From Dromiciops gliroides (Eukaryota; Chordata; Mammalia; Microbiotheria; Microbiotheriidae): 64,000 nt of DNA. A program made the translations under genes and the position numbers. The stretch lies in the NCBI RefSeq assembly GCF_019393635.1, contig NC_057863.1, forward strand, positions 572,082,284-572,146,283. The letters are read 5' to 3'. Positions 12,279 to 24,369 of the stretch are shown here, piece after piece. The notes below the pieces were generated by a model that did no database searches, was not told the origin of the DNA, and worked only from the letters and a program-made list of their open reading frames with translations. Numbering within the stretch: position 1 is the first letter of the stretch; the number at the start of each line of letters is the position of its first letter.

Positions 12279-13065
12279 CCTCTTTGTATCCCTTGCCTAC
12301 TTGTCCTGTTGCTGATCATGCCTTACTGAATCCCAACCTGATTTGAATCTCACTGCCTACCTCCTCAATTATTCACATGCTGATAAATGGAGCTGGAAGA
12401 AATCATGAACCTATGCAGACAGATTTTCAAATTTTTGTTATCTAATCTCACCTGGGCCCTCACTTCAGCAAGGCAAACATTCTAATCTCTACAGCTGTGC
12501 TAAACCTTCTTGTCCCTTCTTAAGTCTCCTACCCTCTCTACTGATGACTAACTCATATTTCACACACATGCGCATGCGTGCATGCACATGCACCTACACA
12601 CACACCATTTGGCAATAAGTTCACTCTTCTTCACACCTTTCATTATCATGTCCTCTCCAGTCTCAGCTCATGAGGTAGCCTTTGTCCTTACCAAGGTAAA
12701 CTCTTGTGCCCTTGATCCCAACCCTTCCTGACATCTCTAGCAAATGTCCTCTACTATCACCACTCCTTTCTTCCTAATCTTCAATCTCCCTCTATCTACT
12801 GGCTCCTTCCCTTCTGTCTAGAAACATGTCTATTTCTCCCCCATCCTTAAAAAACTCTCCCTGATCCTACCATCCTCACTGACAGTTGTCCTATATGTCT
12901 CCTCCCATTTATAGCTAAACTCCTTGAGAATGATGCCCTCACTCATTGCCTTTACTTTGTCTCCTCTCTCTCACATCTAAACATTTTGCAATCTTGTTGC
13001 TGATTTCATTATTTCACTGAAATGTCAGTCTTCCAACTTACTGATGATCTCTTAATCACCAAATC

Positions 13066-13272
13066 TAATGAGTAGGAGAACTGGGCTTGGAATTATGAAT
13101 CCCTGAGTTCAAATACAACCTCAGACATTCGCTAACTGTGTGACCCTGGGCAAGTCATTTAACCTTTGTCTCAGTTTCCTTAACTGTAAAACAGGGATAA
13201 TAATATTACCTACCTTTTCGAATTGTGACAATCAAATAGAGAATATTTGTAAAGTGCTTTAACACAGTGCAA
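13066..13272 (+). mobile_element. MIR/THER-type SINE inside the L2
   Basis: GTGTGACCCTGGGCAAGTCA core, then GATAATAATATTACCTACC and a GTAAAGTGCTTT tail. Confidence 0.7.
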
Positions 13273-14035
13273 ATCAATAATCTACTTCCCCCTCATCCCT
13301 CTCATTTTAAAACATCTTTTTGTGTTTCTGTCAGAGCACCACCATCCTCCCAGTCATCCAGGCTCCCACATTGAGTGTCATTGTCAACTTCTTGCTCTCA
13401 ATTGCCCGGCATATCCTATCTCTTTTCAAATCTTCCTTCATGACATCTCACATCCATCTCTTTCTCTCCACTCATATAGAAACAATCTTAGTTCAGGACC
13501 TCATTGCTCCTTACTTGAGTTACTACATTAACTTTCTAGTTAATCTCCCTGCTTCATCTCTCCCCCCTCCAATCCCTCCTTTGCTAAGATGCTACGGTAA
13601 TTTTTCTTATAAAGATAGGTCTGACTGCGCCACTCCCCTGCTCAGTCTTCTCTGGTGACTTCCTATTATCTCTGGGATCAGATTTAAACTTTGTTTTGAG
13701 AATTAAAGCCTTGCATATCCTAGTCCCTTCTTAGCTATCCCGTCTTCCTACACTTCACTCTATTCCATGCACTCTGCTAGCAGAGACACTGACCTTGCTG
13801 TTCTTCATGCTCCATCTTTGACTCTGACTTGTCACTGGCCATACCCTCAAGTCTAGAATGCTCTGCCCTCTCATCTATACCTCATAATTTCCTCAGCTGC
13901 CTTAAAAACTCATAACAAAGTCCACCTTCTGCAAGAGATCTCTTGAGGTCTCTCTATTCCCCCACCCACACCTTTTCCTTCCCCTCTGAGGGTATCTTCC
14001 ATCTACTCCCTGTATATCTTATTTGTACTTATTGA

Positions 14036-14272
14036 TTTGTGACACAGTAGATAGAGCATTGGACTGGGAAACAAGAAGACTCATTTTCATGAGTTCAAAT
14101 CTGGCCTCAGACACTTAACTGAGTTAACCTGGGCAAGTCACTTAACCCTGTTTGCCTCAGTTTCCTCATCTGGAAAATAAGCTGGAAAAGGAAATGGCAA
14201 ACTATTCCAGTATGTCTGCCAAGAAAATCCCAAATGGAGCCACAAAAAGTTGGAAATGACTAAACAACAACA
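14036..14272 (+). mobile_element. Long SINE (MAR1-like) inside the L2
   Basis: Full-length copy; the tail is degraded to AAAAAGTTGGAAATGAC. Confidence 0.85.
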
Positions 14273-14545
14273 TATAATGATTTATATGTCATCTCCCATA
14301 ATAAGAAAGTATGCTTTATGAAGCCAGGGACTAGTGTTTTCCTGCCTTAATTTGTATCTTTATCATTTAGCACAATCTAGTATATAGTAGACACTTGTTA
14401 ACTGACTCATTAAGGGCAAAGAGTATCTTGCTTTGGCATTTGTATTCCCAGTGTTTATCACAGTGCTTAGCACATGGTAGGTGTTTAATAAATGCTTTTA
14501 ATTAATTCATTTTATTCATAAACGACTTGACCATAAGGCCAAATA

Positions 14546-14802
14546 GAGGTATCTAGTAGCTCAGTGGATAGAGACCTGGGACTGAGGTTAGTAAGCCCTG
14601 AATTCCAATCTGCACTCTGACAACTTATTAGCCATCTGACCTTGGGCAAGTCACTTAACCTCTGCCTCAGTTTCCTCAACTGTAAAATGGGGGTCATAAT
14701 AGCAGTTCCCTTCAGGGTTGCTGTTAGGATCAAATGAGATATTTATTAAAAGTGCTTAGCATAGTGCCTGGCACATAGTAGGTGCTTAATAAATGCTTAT
14801 TC
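14546..14802 (+). mobile_element. THER/MIR-type SINE with L2-like tail
   Basis: Core SINE followed by GTGCCTGGCACATAGTAGG and TTAATAAATGC, showing the L2-related 3' end used by MIR-type SINEs. Confidence 0.75.
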
Positions 14803-15127
14803 CCTTCCTTCCCGCTTCCCTCCCAAATCTCTATCTATATTATAATAATAGCTTACATTTATCTAGCAGTGTAAAGCTTATAGAGACATCCCTCAGCCTT
14901 TGTAACCTTATTTGCATTAGTCACCTTCACACATGTTGTGTTTTAACTACACTAGTCTTCTTGCTGGTCAGTGCCTGTGACATTCTGTCTCCCATCCCCC
15001 ATGAGTGAAAAGTACACCCTCCTCTCCTCCAGCTCTTAGAATCTCTAGCCCTTTTCAGAACTCAGCTCAAGAGCCACCTTCCACACAAAGCCTTTCTGCA
15101 TGCCCACAGTTGCTATCCCTCCCCTCC
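14803..15127 (+). mobile_element. L2 fragment
   Basis: Pyrimidine-rich L2 3' sequence including CTCAGCTCAAGAGCCACC..AAAGCCTTTCTGC, cut by a SINE at 15128. Confidence 0.5.
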
Positions 15128-15330
15128 AATTGTTGTTCTGTTGTATCTGACTTCTCATGACCCCATTTGGGATTCTCTTGGTAAAAATACAGGAATGGTT
15201 GGCTAATTTTACAAATGAGGAAACTGAGGCAAACAGGGTTAAGTAACTTGCCCAGGGTCATACAACTAGTAAGTGTCTGAGGATGGGTTTGAACTCAGCT
15301 CTTCCTGACTCCGAGCCTGGCACTCTATAA
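15128..15330 (-). mobile_element. Long SINE (MAR1-like)
   Basis: Reverse copy with TTGTTGTTCTGTTGTATCTGA tail; 5' truncated. Confidence 0.8.
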
Positions 15331-16582
15331 ATATAGATTGCAGTTAATCTGTTTGAATGAAAGTGACAGTTTAAAATGTACCTTGTGTAGATGTAAAAAA
15401 AGATAGACTTTGTCTTTTCATTAATACTCGACTGGCTTTTCGCCATTTGCCCAGCAGCAAATGTTATAGATCAGAATAAACAAAAAAACATCTTCTGGCC
15501 AGTATTATCTCCCCAGCTACCTATATACTGTTCATTTGTTTAAATAGTTGTACCCTTTCAGTCTTTAATTAGTTCTCATGTTTTTTGCCCCAACATTCTT
15601 CTCTTTGCTTGGTAAGGCATCACTGCTGCCCAACATATCCCACAAGCCAAGATTGTAAGGAAGGCGGTATTCTTTGCTGGTAATTGATTTCGGTTGGAAG
15701 CCATAATTTCCCAAATCTACTTGAAAGCAAGCTTTGTACTTCAAGCATGCTTTTTAGTGCCTACAGCTGACAAGCAGACTGCTAGACAGTAGTAAACTAT
15801 TTTAAGTAACCGAATCCCCTTAACAAAGGGACAGGCAAGGTTGTTTTATATCTGCATAAAGGACATAGAACAAGTGAGCCCTGGCTTTAGAATGGCCATT
15901 AGTAAGATTTGTCCACTGAACCACTCTTTCAAGTAGGACTACACTAAGTGGATTCATTTCTTCTGACACTGTAATCAAGCATTACAGAATCGCCCCCTTC
16001 ACGTCATTCCTGAACCACTGAATCAAGGTCATATGGTGCCTTTTACGAATGGCTCCTCTCCAGTTGATGATATCATAGAACTAGGAGATGAGAGCCAGGG
16101 CCATCTAGTGTTTTTCGAATGGGCAGATAGAGAAAGAATAAACTGAAGAAACCAAGACTGAAATAGATAGGGAGAAATCAGTGTTTTTTCTCTCTGATCA
16201 AGAGAAGGTGATACATTTATTACTGTAGACCTTTGTTTTCCTTAGTTAGCTAAATTTACATAGTATCTGGTCCAGTGCCCTGGGCACTTGCTGAAAGGTA
16301 ACACCAATGAGGTTTGTGAAGCAGTGATATGCATAAAGGCAAAGCGGCTCATCAATTACAATCTTAAGCTTTATGCCAATTTCCTGGAAAAGAAAATTTT
16401 AGGAAAATATAATTGGAAACCCAGAGATTAGACAAAAAAAAACCCCTTTACTCTTCACTGTTTGTGCTTACCTAGTGTGCATATGATGTAAGTGTAAGTG
16501 AGGGAGAAGAGGGTGATGGGGAGTTCCCAAGTCAACTGGATGACCTTACAAGCTGTGATCTTTGGTGTGGGACTTGTCTTGG
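15331..16582. other. Intron 1, unique
   Basis: No repeat or coding signal recognised. Confidence 0.5.
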
Positions 16583-16681
16583 CTCTAGGGCACATAGCTA
16601 GTCAGTATCAAACATGGGATTTGAACCCCAGTCTTCTTGATTTCAAGACCAGCACTCTAGCCATTAAGCTAAACTGCCTCA
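16583..16681 (-). mobile_element. MIR-type SINE fragment
   Basis: Reverse core fragment: CACATAGCTAGTCAGTATC to the end of the head. Confidence 0.55.
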
Positions 16682-17051
16682 TATCTGTTATGGACAGATT
16701 AATCCAATTTTGTTCCATCTACTAATTACATAACTATGGAGTCAATCAATCCTAATTTTCCACCCCCTATAGTGTTGAGTTGATACTAGGTTATGCCCTA
16801 TTGGAGGCTTCTCAAGTGGCTCCTGAATTAGAAACAGGCTAGAACAAGAGGCTCTGATATGGCATCTAGCTAATGTCCATATCTATTTATCTGTATCTAT
16901 AGATATTTGTTTGTAGAAAGATATAGATATATGTATTTATATATTATGTGTATGTATGTATATGTGTATATACAGACACAAATATCTTAGTTGTTGGTTC
17001 TAAAACACAACCATACCACTTTGCTATTCATAAAATGTGTCCCATACAAAA

Positions 17052-17170
17052 GTCATTAAATATATTAATCAATCGATCAATAATCATTTATTATATGCCT
17101 ACTGTATGCCAGGTACCATGCTAGGTGCTGAGGGTGCAAAGTCAGAAATGAAGCAGGCCCCATCTAAATC
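17052..17170 (+). mobile_element. CR1/L3-type LINE 3' tail
   Basis: ATCAATAATCATTTATTATATGCC..CAGGTACCATGCTAGGTGC, one of several copies of the same old 3' tail in the window. Confidence 0.5.
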
Positions 17171-17195
17171 CACTGAGACTAACTTGAGATGAATG

Positions 17196-17388
17196 TGGGG
17201 TGATAAAGAGTGAGCACTAGTTCTGGAGTTATAAGACATGGGTGCAAATCCTGATTACTTACCACCTAGTTGATCCTAGGCAAGTCATGTTGCTTTTTTT
17301 GGGCTTGAGTTTCTGTACTTATAAAATGAGGGAGTTTGATTCCAATTGATCTTAAAGATCCCTCTAACTCTAAATCCTATGGTTATAC
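17196..17388 (+). mobile_element. MIR-type SINE
   Basis: Diverged core SINE with AAAATGAGGGAGTTTGATTCC and a CCTCTAACTCTAAATCCTA tail. Confidence 0.65.
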
Positions 17389-17396
17389 TAAGTCCT

Positions 17397-18068
17397 TGCA
17401 GCTAGGTGGCACAGTGGATAAAGAGCCAGCCCTGGACCCAGGGAGACTCATCTTCTTTTTTTTTTTTTAAATTAATAAAGTATTTTTTTCCCATTACATG
17501 TAAAGATAGTTCTCAACTTTTGTTTATACAAGCTTTCCAATTTCAGATTTTTCTCCCTCCCTTCCCTCCCTCCCCCCTCTCCTAGACAGCAGGTAATCTG
17601 ATATAGGATATATAGAGATATAGATATAGATATATACACAATAACATTAAACTTATTTCTGCATTAGTTATGTTATAAGAGAAAAATCAGAGCAATGACG
17701 AAAAACCTCAAAATAGAAAAACATCAGCGCCCAAAACAAAAGAAATAGTATGGTTCATTCAGCATCTATACTCTACAGTTCTTTTTTTTTTTCCTGGATT
17801 TGGAGATCCTCTTCTATCATGAGTTCCCTGGAACTCTTCTGTACCATTGCATTGGTGAGAAGAATATAAGACTCATCTTCTTGAGTTCAAATCTGGCCTA
17901 TGATATTTATTAGATGTGTGACCCTAGACAAATCACTTAACCCTGTTTGCCTCAGTTTCTTCATCTGTAAGATGAGCTGAAGAAGGAAATGGCAAAAGCA
18001 CTCCAGCATTTTTACCAAGAAAACCCCAAATGGGGTCATGAAGAGTCAGACACAACTAAAATATGACT
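17397..18068 (+). mobile_element. Long SINE (MAR1-like) split by an L1 insertion
   Basis: The 5' part is 17397-17457 and the 3' part about 17869-18068, ending in the GAAGAGTCAGACACAAC tail of this family. The two parts join without loss once the L1 and one target-duplication copy are removed. Confidence 0.85.
17458..17868 (-). mobile_element. 5'-truncated L1 3' end inside a SINE
   Basis: A poly-T run (the reversed poly-A tail) followed by marsupial L1 3' UTR sequence, minus orientation, with a 14-bp duplication AGACTCATCTTCTT at 17444-17457 and 17869-17882. This is a textbook target-primed insertion of about 411 bp. Confidence 0.88.
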
Positions 18069-18946
18069 AATCAACAAAATAATTATTATATGATTATTTT
18101 ATAACAACCCATCTTATATATGTGCAATCTATTGTATCCTCCTATGTGCTTCAGGATGATTTTCGTAATCATTTCAGCTGAAAAAACTAGAAAATTATTA
18201 AACATTTGGTTACAAAATTGTTACCCTATTTTATCCCCAAAAGTCATCAAACATCTTAAGAATCTATCTTAATCTCATAATTATATTAGCCAAGTAGATT
18301 TGTCATATTTTGGCATTTACCAAAATGGACATTCTTTAAATATAATGTTGCTTTTGTATGTTTAAAATGTTCAAATCTGAGACTGTGGTATAATAAGTCC
18401 AGAAAACTTAGCTCTTCCCTCAGCTTCATCATAGCTGACATAGTAAGCTTGGGAAATTTGCTTAAGTCCTTTCTGGGTTTCAATTTCCATATGCATTAAA
18501 CAAGGTAATTGGACTAGATGATCTCCAAGATTTCTTCTATTTTTCAAATTCTTTAATTACTAAAGAATTTCATTTGATAAGAGAAAGCCAAATGTTATTT
18601 TCCTTCCATTCTGTTCCATTGACATCACGTTCTCTGTTAGGTCATTTAAATAAGCAAGAGGAATACTTTTGAAAATATTTTTAGTTCAATATGTTCACAT
18701 TTTTTTTAATATGGAAAGAACCATGACATTTTAGCTCTGAATGGCAGCTCTGGAGTTGAGAGAGTATAATTGAGTATATACTTCAGTAAAAGTAGGAGGA
18801 ATCCAGAAATTCGTCCTAATGCTTTTGTCATTGAGTTGCCTAAGACCTTAGTTGACCAACAGGGCTGACTTGGGATCTATGAAGAATGGTGTGCTATTGT
18901 AGGCCTGAGTGCATGTCATAATGAGAGAGTGCAGGAACTACAGTCA
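18069..18946. other. Intron 1, unique AT-rich
   Basis: A worn MIR-like stretch may lie near 18380-18560 (TTGGACTAGATGATCTCC); otherwise nothing. Confidence 0.45.
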
Positions 18947-18960
18947 AAAGACTTAGCTTA

Positions 18961-19559
18961 GGGGCAGCTGAGTGGCACAGTGGATAGAGCACCAGCCCTG
19001 GATTCAGGAGGACCTGAGTTCAAATCCAGCCTCAGACACTTGACACTTACTAGCTGGGTGACCCTGTGTAATGATTGGAATGACGCCACCTACTGGAGAC
19101 TTGCTATGGGAAAGCTCCACCATGAGGAAAATGCCTCAGAGGCATTGTGGCTTTTCCTTGGCATCAGGAAATGACGTTTGCTCATGGGTGCTGTCTATCA
19201 AGGCTACCAGCCAATCAACTTGAGGAGCCTCCTATGGTCTGGGAGGAGACAGGAAGGAGGAAAGGGAGCCTTCGCAGAGAGCGCTGGGGCTTTTTGGCTT
19301 CCGGACTTGATGGTGGTGGCGGCAGAGGACTTCACAGGAAATTTGAGGAAAGATAGGAATGCCAGGCTGTTAGAATTCTGTTCTCAATCTTTTTCTTTCT
19401 ATTTTCCAATAAACCCTTAAAAACCTAAACTTGTTTTATCAGTGATTTTTAGTCAGTTTCCCCCAAACTGGGGGAACAGATTAGAATCCACATTTAGAAT
19501 CTTAAATGACACACCCTGGGCAAGTCACTTAACCCCAATTGCCTCACCAAAAAAAAATG
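18961..19559 (+). mobile_element. Short tRNA-type SINE split by the solo LTR
   Basis: The 5' part is 18961-19066 and the 3' part 19514-19559 with its A-rich tail. The whole is flanked by a 14-bp duplication AAAGACTTAGCTTA (18947-18960 and 19560-19573). Removing the LTR restores an ordinary SINE. Confidence 0.9.
19067..19513 (+). mobile_element. Solo LTR related to the 59.9-kb retrovirus
   Basis: 447 bp starting TGTAATGATTGG and ending GACACA, flanked by CCCTG (19062-19066 and 19514-19518). It interrupts a SINE exactly inside its conserved 3' part, so both boundaries are certain. The start and the box around 19151-19176 (CTTTTCCTTGGCATCAGGAA) are nearly identical to the LTR of the 59.9-kb provirus on its coding strand. 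The middle differs and is longer. An AATAAA lies near 19409. A solo LTR arises by recombination between the two LTRs of a provirus. Confidence 0.88.
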
Positions 19560-19599
19560 AAAGACTTAGCTTAGAACTGTAACTCAAACATCTGCAGGC

Positions 19600-19735
19600 T
19601 ATGCCACGGGGCAAGTCATTTCACCTCACAAACCTTCAGTTTCTTCATCTATAAAATGGGAATTATATGTCTGTTATTTACCTTACAAGCTGTTGTAGGG
19701 AAAGCATTTGGTAAATCTTACAGCATAATAAAGAT
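19600..19735 (+). mobile_element. MIR-type SINE fragment
   Basis: GGGGCAAGTCATTTCACCTC..TATAAAATGGGAATTATA; 3' half of a core SINE. Confidence 0.55.
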
Positions 19736-20017
19736 GGCCCAACACAACAAGCTCTCGTTTTATAGAAATAACAATTTACCTAAGTGACCTTGGAGGCTGA
19801 ACCAAGGAATTGTGGACTTCAGCCCCATACCTAGAGAAATCTCAGAATATATCTTGTGTCTAAGACTCTATGAATGAGATTCACAGGGTCATAGGTTTGA
19901 GTCGTAAGCGACGTGAGAGACCATCTAGGTCATTCTCCTCATTTTACAGTGTCTCCCAGATCCCATATAAGCCCTGAAGGAAACAGGGATTATATTGGGT
20001 TCAGGGTTTAGCCCTGA

Positions 20018-20285
20018 CTGCCTTAGTTTTCTCATCTGTAAAATGAGCAGGGGGCAGCTAGGTGGCGCAGTGGATAAAGTATCGGCCCTGGATTCAGGAG
20101 GACCTGAGTTCAAATCCAGCCTCAGACACTTGACACTTACTAGCTGTGTGACCCTGGGCAAGTCACTTAACCCCCATTGCCCTGCAAAAAAAAAAAAAGC
20201 AGGAGAAGGAAATGGTGAATCACTCCAGTATCTGTCAAGAAAACCCCAAATGGGGTCACAAAGAGTCGGACACAATAGAAATGAC
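20018..20285 (+). mobile_element. Short SINE nested in a 3' MAR1-like SINE
   Basis: A MAR1-like piece (CATCTGTAAAATGAGC) is interrupted at about 20047 by a full short SINE with poly-A (to about 20198). It then resumes with GAGAAGGAAATGG and ends in AAGAGTCGGACACAATAG. Confidence 0.85.
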
Positions 20286-20330
20286 TAAACAACAATAACA
20301 GGTTAAGAAGAATTTCAAAATTGAAGCCTC

Positions 20331-20910
20331 TAGCAACCAGGAGGATCCAGATAGGCCTTCTGTAGGAGCACTTGAGTGGAGCTTTGAAGTAAATTAGGGA
20401 TTTATGAGGCAAACCCAAGGAAGTAGTGCATTTTCAGGCATGGGGACCAACCTGTGCAAAGATCAGAGATGGTTTGTCAAATATAGAGAATAGCCAGCAA
20501 ACTTGTTGCTCAGTTGGTTTTCAGTCAGGTCTGACTTTTCATGACCGCATTTGGGTTTTGTTTTTTTGTTTTTTTGTTTGTTTTTGGCAAAGATATTGGA
20601 ATGGTTTGCCATTTCCATCTCCAGCTCATTTTACAAATGAAGAAACTGAGGTAAACCAGGGTTAAAGTGACTTGTCCAGGGTCACACAGTTAACAAGTGT
20701 CTGAGGCCGGATTTGAACTCAAGTCCTCCTAACTCTAGGCCTGGTGCTCTATCCACTGTACCTCCTAGCTGCCCCCAGCAAGCAAATAGGCAGGTTTAAC
20801 TAAAACCTAGAGTGCATGGGGGAGAGAAATGTGCAATAAGCTTTCAAATGTGTACTGGAGTTATATTGTAAGGGGTTTTTAAAGGCAAACAAGTAATGGC
20901 CTTGATTAAC
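20331..20910 (+). mobile_element. CR1/L3-type LINE fragment split by a SINE
   Basis: GCATGGGGACCAACCTGTGC and the later GGCAGGTTTAACTAAAACC belong to a G/A-rich old repeat also seen at 41.5, 35.7 and 54.6 kb. Confidence 0.45.
20502..20776 (-). mobile_element. Long SINE (MAR1-like) inside an L3-type LINE
   Basis: Full reverse copy with an internal TTTTTTG expansion near 20558-20586. Confidence 0.85.
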
Positions 20911-21170
20911 TACACTCTTGCCCCAGTTAATTACCAGTGGCCCCTGACAGTCAAATAGCAATGCCTTTGGGTGCATTAGCCCATAACCTCAATTTTGAGC
21001 CGCTCTCTGGAGTTGTGGAGGCTGCACAGTGTTGGGCAGATCACTTGATGCAGGCGCTTCCATTTCAGAGATTGCTTTCCCCAGAGCTGTCTCTGCATGG
21101 AATCCACTACAGTGTCCATGAGACACTATCTACACATATGTGTATATGTATATATGTAGCATGCATGTAT

Positions 21171-21400
21171 ATAGTGCTTTAGAGGCTTGCAAAGAACTTT
21201 ACCAACATCCCATTTGATCCTTATAGCAACCCTGGAAAATAGGTGCTATTGTTATCCCTATTTGATAGAAGAGGAAACTGAGGCAGGCAGAGGTTAAGTG
21301 ACTCACCCAGGGTCTCACAACTAGTACATGTTTGAGGGTGGATTTGAGCTCAGGTCTTCCTGACTCCAGGCCCAGTATTCTATACACTCCTCCACCTTTC
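21171..21400 (-). mobile_element. MIR/THER-type SINE
   Basis: Reverse core SINE from GCTTTAGAGGCTTGCAAAG to the head near 21395. Confidence 0.7.
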
Positions 21401-22569
21401 CTTTTTCTGAGGAAAGCAAAACTAAAAAGGAAAAGTGAAACTAGACACTTACATTTGAGGGGGAAAAGGCTAAATGAAAAAAGAAAAGAAGAGACTTCTC
21501 TTCAAAAGAGAAAGCATTTGGGGATTGCTAGGGAGTCCATCAACCCCCTTCCTATCGACCTGAACCCAGCAGGAATTCCCAGATATCCTTGTGTCAGACT
21601 GTCTTGAGGGTTGGATCTTGGGCACACACTACACCAAAGAAATAAGTTTAGGTCTACAAAATAAAATCAGAACCAAAAAAATCAATCCTAGCTGAACTGC
21701 TTTAATTCACATGATGCTAAGGGGAGTAATTCAGCTCCAATGGCAACTCTTAAGTCCTGGACTCAGATTCAGGCTTGGAGGATACCCCAAAATATCACTG
21801 AGCCCCATGGCTCCAGTCCTCTTACCAAAGATGTTAATAAGCATGTCCATACCTGCCACCGGCATATACAATCACAAGTCCCAAAGTCTTACCACCCTAT
21901 AAACTCATCAAAGGGATCAATTCAGCCCCCTCGATCATCCCCTACATATAAGTCACTTATTTTCATGAATCAAGTTCCAAATTGGGCATAACTTTGAATC
22001 CATACCCCTAGAGTAGGAACTTAATGGAGATAAAGTCATAAATGTTTCCTAGGCAGGTTCCTCTTCTCAGGGAGACAAATTCCACTCAGCAGTTTTTTCA
22101 GTGTGGATTCTTGCAATTGGCAGTTTCCCATCAGCTCTCACATCACCTCTCTCTGCCGCTATTTCCCTGGTATTCTTGCAGTTTCTTATTGAAGTGAAAT
22201 ATGTCAAAATGTCCTTCCTCATTGTGCCAAACAACCAAAGATACAATAGTGGTACCTACCTTCCACTGCCAAAGTAGAATGTTGCATTGTGAAGGATTTA
22301 TTCTGGCACTCTATCTACAACATTACGGGAACATTTCCAAGGTTTGTATTTGTGTTTCATATTTATGAATGTGTTTCTAATATAACTGTGCTGCAATTTT
22401 ACATTTCCATAGAGAGGCAGTTGGAATGGGTACTGAAAATATCAAATTAATATTACCTTGGTTTTCTTCCATATTGCTTTCTACAATGTATTTGATTTTA
22501 TGGTTTACGGTTGACTATGCATCTGTCTAAAGTCACCTTTCTATGCCCTTGAGTTGAGCTCAGGAATTT
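21401..22569. other. Intron 1, unidentified
   Basis: Two short ORFs near 21711-21991 overlap. No family was recognised. Confidence 0.4.
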
Positions 22570-23152
22570 AGCTTTCCCTATGAGTTAGTTTAAAATCACA
22601 GTTAAAAGGTTTTATCTCTATACAGGTCACCCATAAGATGCTTATAGGACATGTTTGTTGTCTTTAAACCCTACAAGTTAACTTGGTACCATCTCCAAAA
22701 GATATTTCAGCTGTCCTTCACTGTCTTCGTGCCATTAGGAGAGTTTTTACCTCTTCCAAGGAGACAGTAAGTCTGGTAGTTTTGATCCCCTTGCAAAGAC
22801 TACAAGATGCAGATGGGTCCCATAAAACAATTAACTTTCCTTAATTGCCAGAGAGGTGAGGTTACTAGTCTTACATGGGTGCTAGCTTGCTTTCTTTGAT
22901 GTAACCAATCATGCTGTCCCCATCCCCATGATGCTGTCTACCCTGTAACTAATTGCATTGTTTTTCCCACCTACCCAACACTGTTCTTTGTTCTCTTCTA
23001 TTTCCCAAAACATACAAAGCCTAGAAAGCCCTATCTTGGGGCCTTTTGTTATTGAGAGCTCATAGAGCCAATTTATTGGTTACTGCTAGACTAAACAATA
23101 AATTGATCATGTGCAAACCATTGTCCCTCAGTTTACCTTAATTTTCAAATGC
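22570..23152 (+). mobile_element. Possible degenerate solo LTR
   Basis: The order of features suggests an LTR: CCAAT-type motif near 22905, a pyrimidine-rich block, GAGAGCTC near 23055, AATAAA near 23098 and a CA end near 23152. No target duplication or family match could be assigned, and the left boundary is a guess. Confidence 0.3.
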
Positions 23153-23514
23153 AACAGTACACAATACATTGGTCCTGGAGCCAGGAAAATTGGGTTTGAA
23201 ACCTAATTTACTACTTATGAGAGCACAGCCAAGTGACAACTTCCCTGTGTTCTATTTTCTTCTCCACATATGGATTATGGATGATAATCATTGAACTACA
23301 GAGTTTACAAAATTATAATAAGGCAAGCTTTTATTTGTTTTAATACCTTTTGTTTTTTATATTTTACCCATTTGTCTTCCCATAAATTCCTCACCTTTAA
23401 CAAACAATAGTTAAGCAAAATCATGTCAGATATAAGAGGTAACATTCCACACACGCAGAATCCTCTCCACCTAGAATAAACTTCAAGACCAATTAATGAG
23501 TGCAAAAAAAAAAA

Positions 23515-23640
23515 GCATTAATAAGTGTCTTCTAAGTGGCAGTCACTGTGCTAAATAAACCCTGAGGCTACAAATACAAGCAAGCAGGATAGTCTTTACT
23601 TATAGTCTAATGGGAGAAGACAACTCCTAAGAGAGAGCAG
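23515..23640 (+). mobile_element. CR1/L3-type LINE 3' tail
   Basis: AAGTGTCTTCTAAGTGGCAG..CTGTGCTAAATA..TCTAATGGGAGAAGACAAC; the same tail as at 24.4 and 56.2 kb. Confidence 0.5.
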
Positions 23641-24093
23641 GAAGTAGGGAGGGGTGGATTTGAGTACAGCCCCATGGTTTAGCAATGGCCCAGAGGTGGT
23701 ATGGTGGGTTGGCTCTGGGAAGGTTAAATCAAAGGTCACCTTTCAGAGCTGAGGACCCTGGGGACAAAGTCTGAGTTCCTACTGGATGGGGATGAAGAAG
23801 ATAGCTAGAGTGTGGGTGGAATGGCTTGGAAATGGCTGAAAAGTGATGGGTCATTGAATTTAATCTGAGTTTGGTTGATATTTAGTGTTGCTTTTAATTT
23901 ATTTTATGTAGTCATTATGTATATTATTTCACTGTTCTTTCTTTGTTCAGTACCAATAATCCTCCTATGTTTCTCTGAATTCCTTGTATTTGTCTTGTCT
24001 TGTAGAGGTGTAATCCAATTACATTCAAATCGCACAGTTTATTAAGCTATTCCCCAGACCCTGGACACGCACTTTGTTTCCAGATATTTTTTC
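23641..24093. other. Intron 1, unique
   Basis: GA-rich piece near 23640-23850, then AT-rich; nothing recognised. Confidence 0.45.
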
Positions 24094-24345
24094 TGGGCAG
24101 CTAGGTGATGCAGCACATACAGCACCAGATCTGGTGTCAAGTAGACCTGAATTCAAATCCAACCTCAAACACTTACTAGCTATGTGTCTAGACAAGTCAC
24201 TTAACCTTTGTTTGCCTCAGTTTCTTCATCTGTAAAAATGGGGATAATAATAACCCTCCCAGGGCTGTCATGAGGATCAATTGAAATAATATTCATAAAG
24301 CACCTGCCACATAGTAAGCGCTATATAAATTTTAGCTCTTATTAT
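24094..24345 (+). mobile_element. THER/MIR-type SINE
   Basis: tRNA-like head plus a core ending in ATAGTAAGCGCTATATAAAT. Confidence 0.75.
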
Positions 24346-24369
24346 GTATATAAAAATGATACTATGACT

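Larger units (their letters stand above)
11540..14495 (+). mobile_element. Near-complete ancient L2 LINE
   Basis: Runs from endonuclease-region sequence (an FNMHIN piece near 11685-11705) through a reverse-transcriptase remnant (ILKKLSL near 12845) to the L2 3' end with GTAGGTGTTTAATAAATG near 14475-14495. It is interrupted by SINEs at 12095-12278, 13066-13272 and 14036-14272. No intact frame remains. Confidence 0.75.

Noticed and set aside
19995..20288. ORFs containing DSGGPEFKSSLRHLTLTS or its reverse, recurring through the window
   Set aside because: Translations of the short SINE consensus, found wherever a SINE lies; not genes.
21711..21991. Two overlapping short ORFs considered as retroviral relics
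   Set aside because: No motif of gag, pol or env, and no LTR pair around them.
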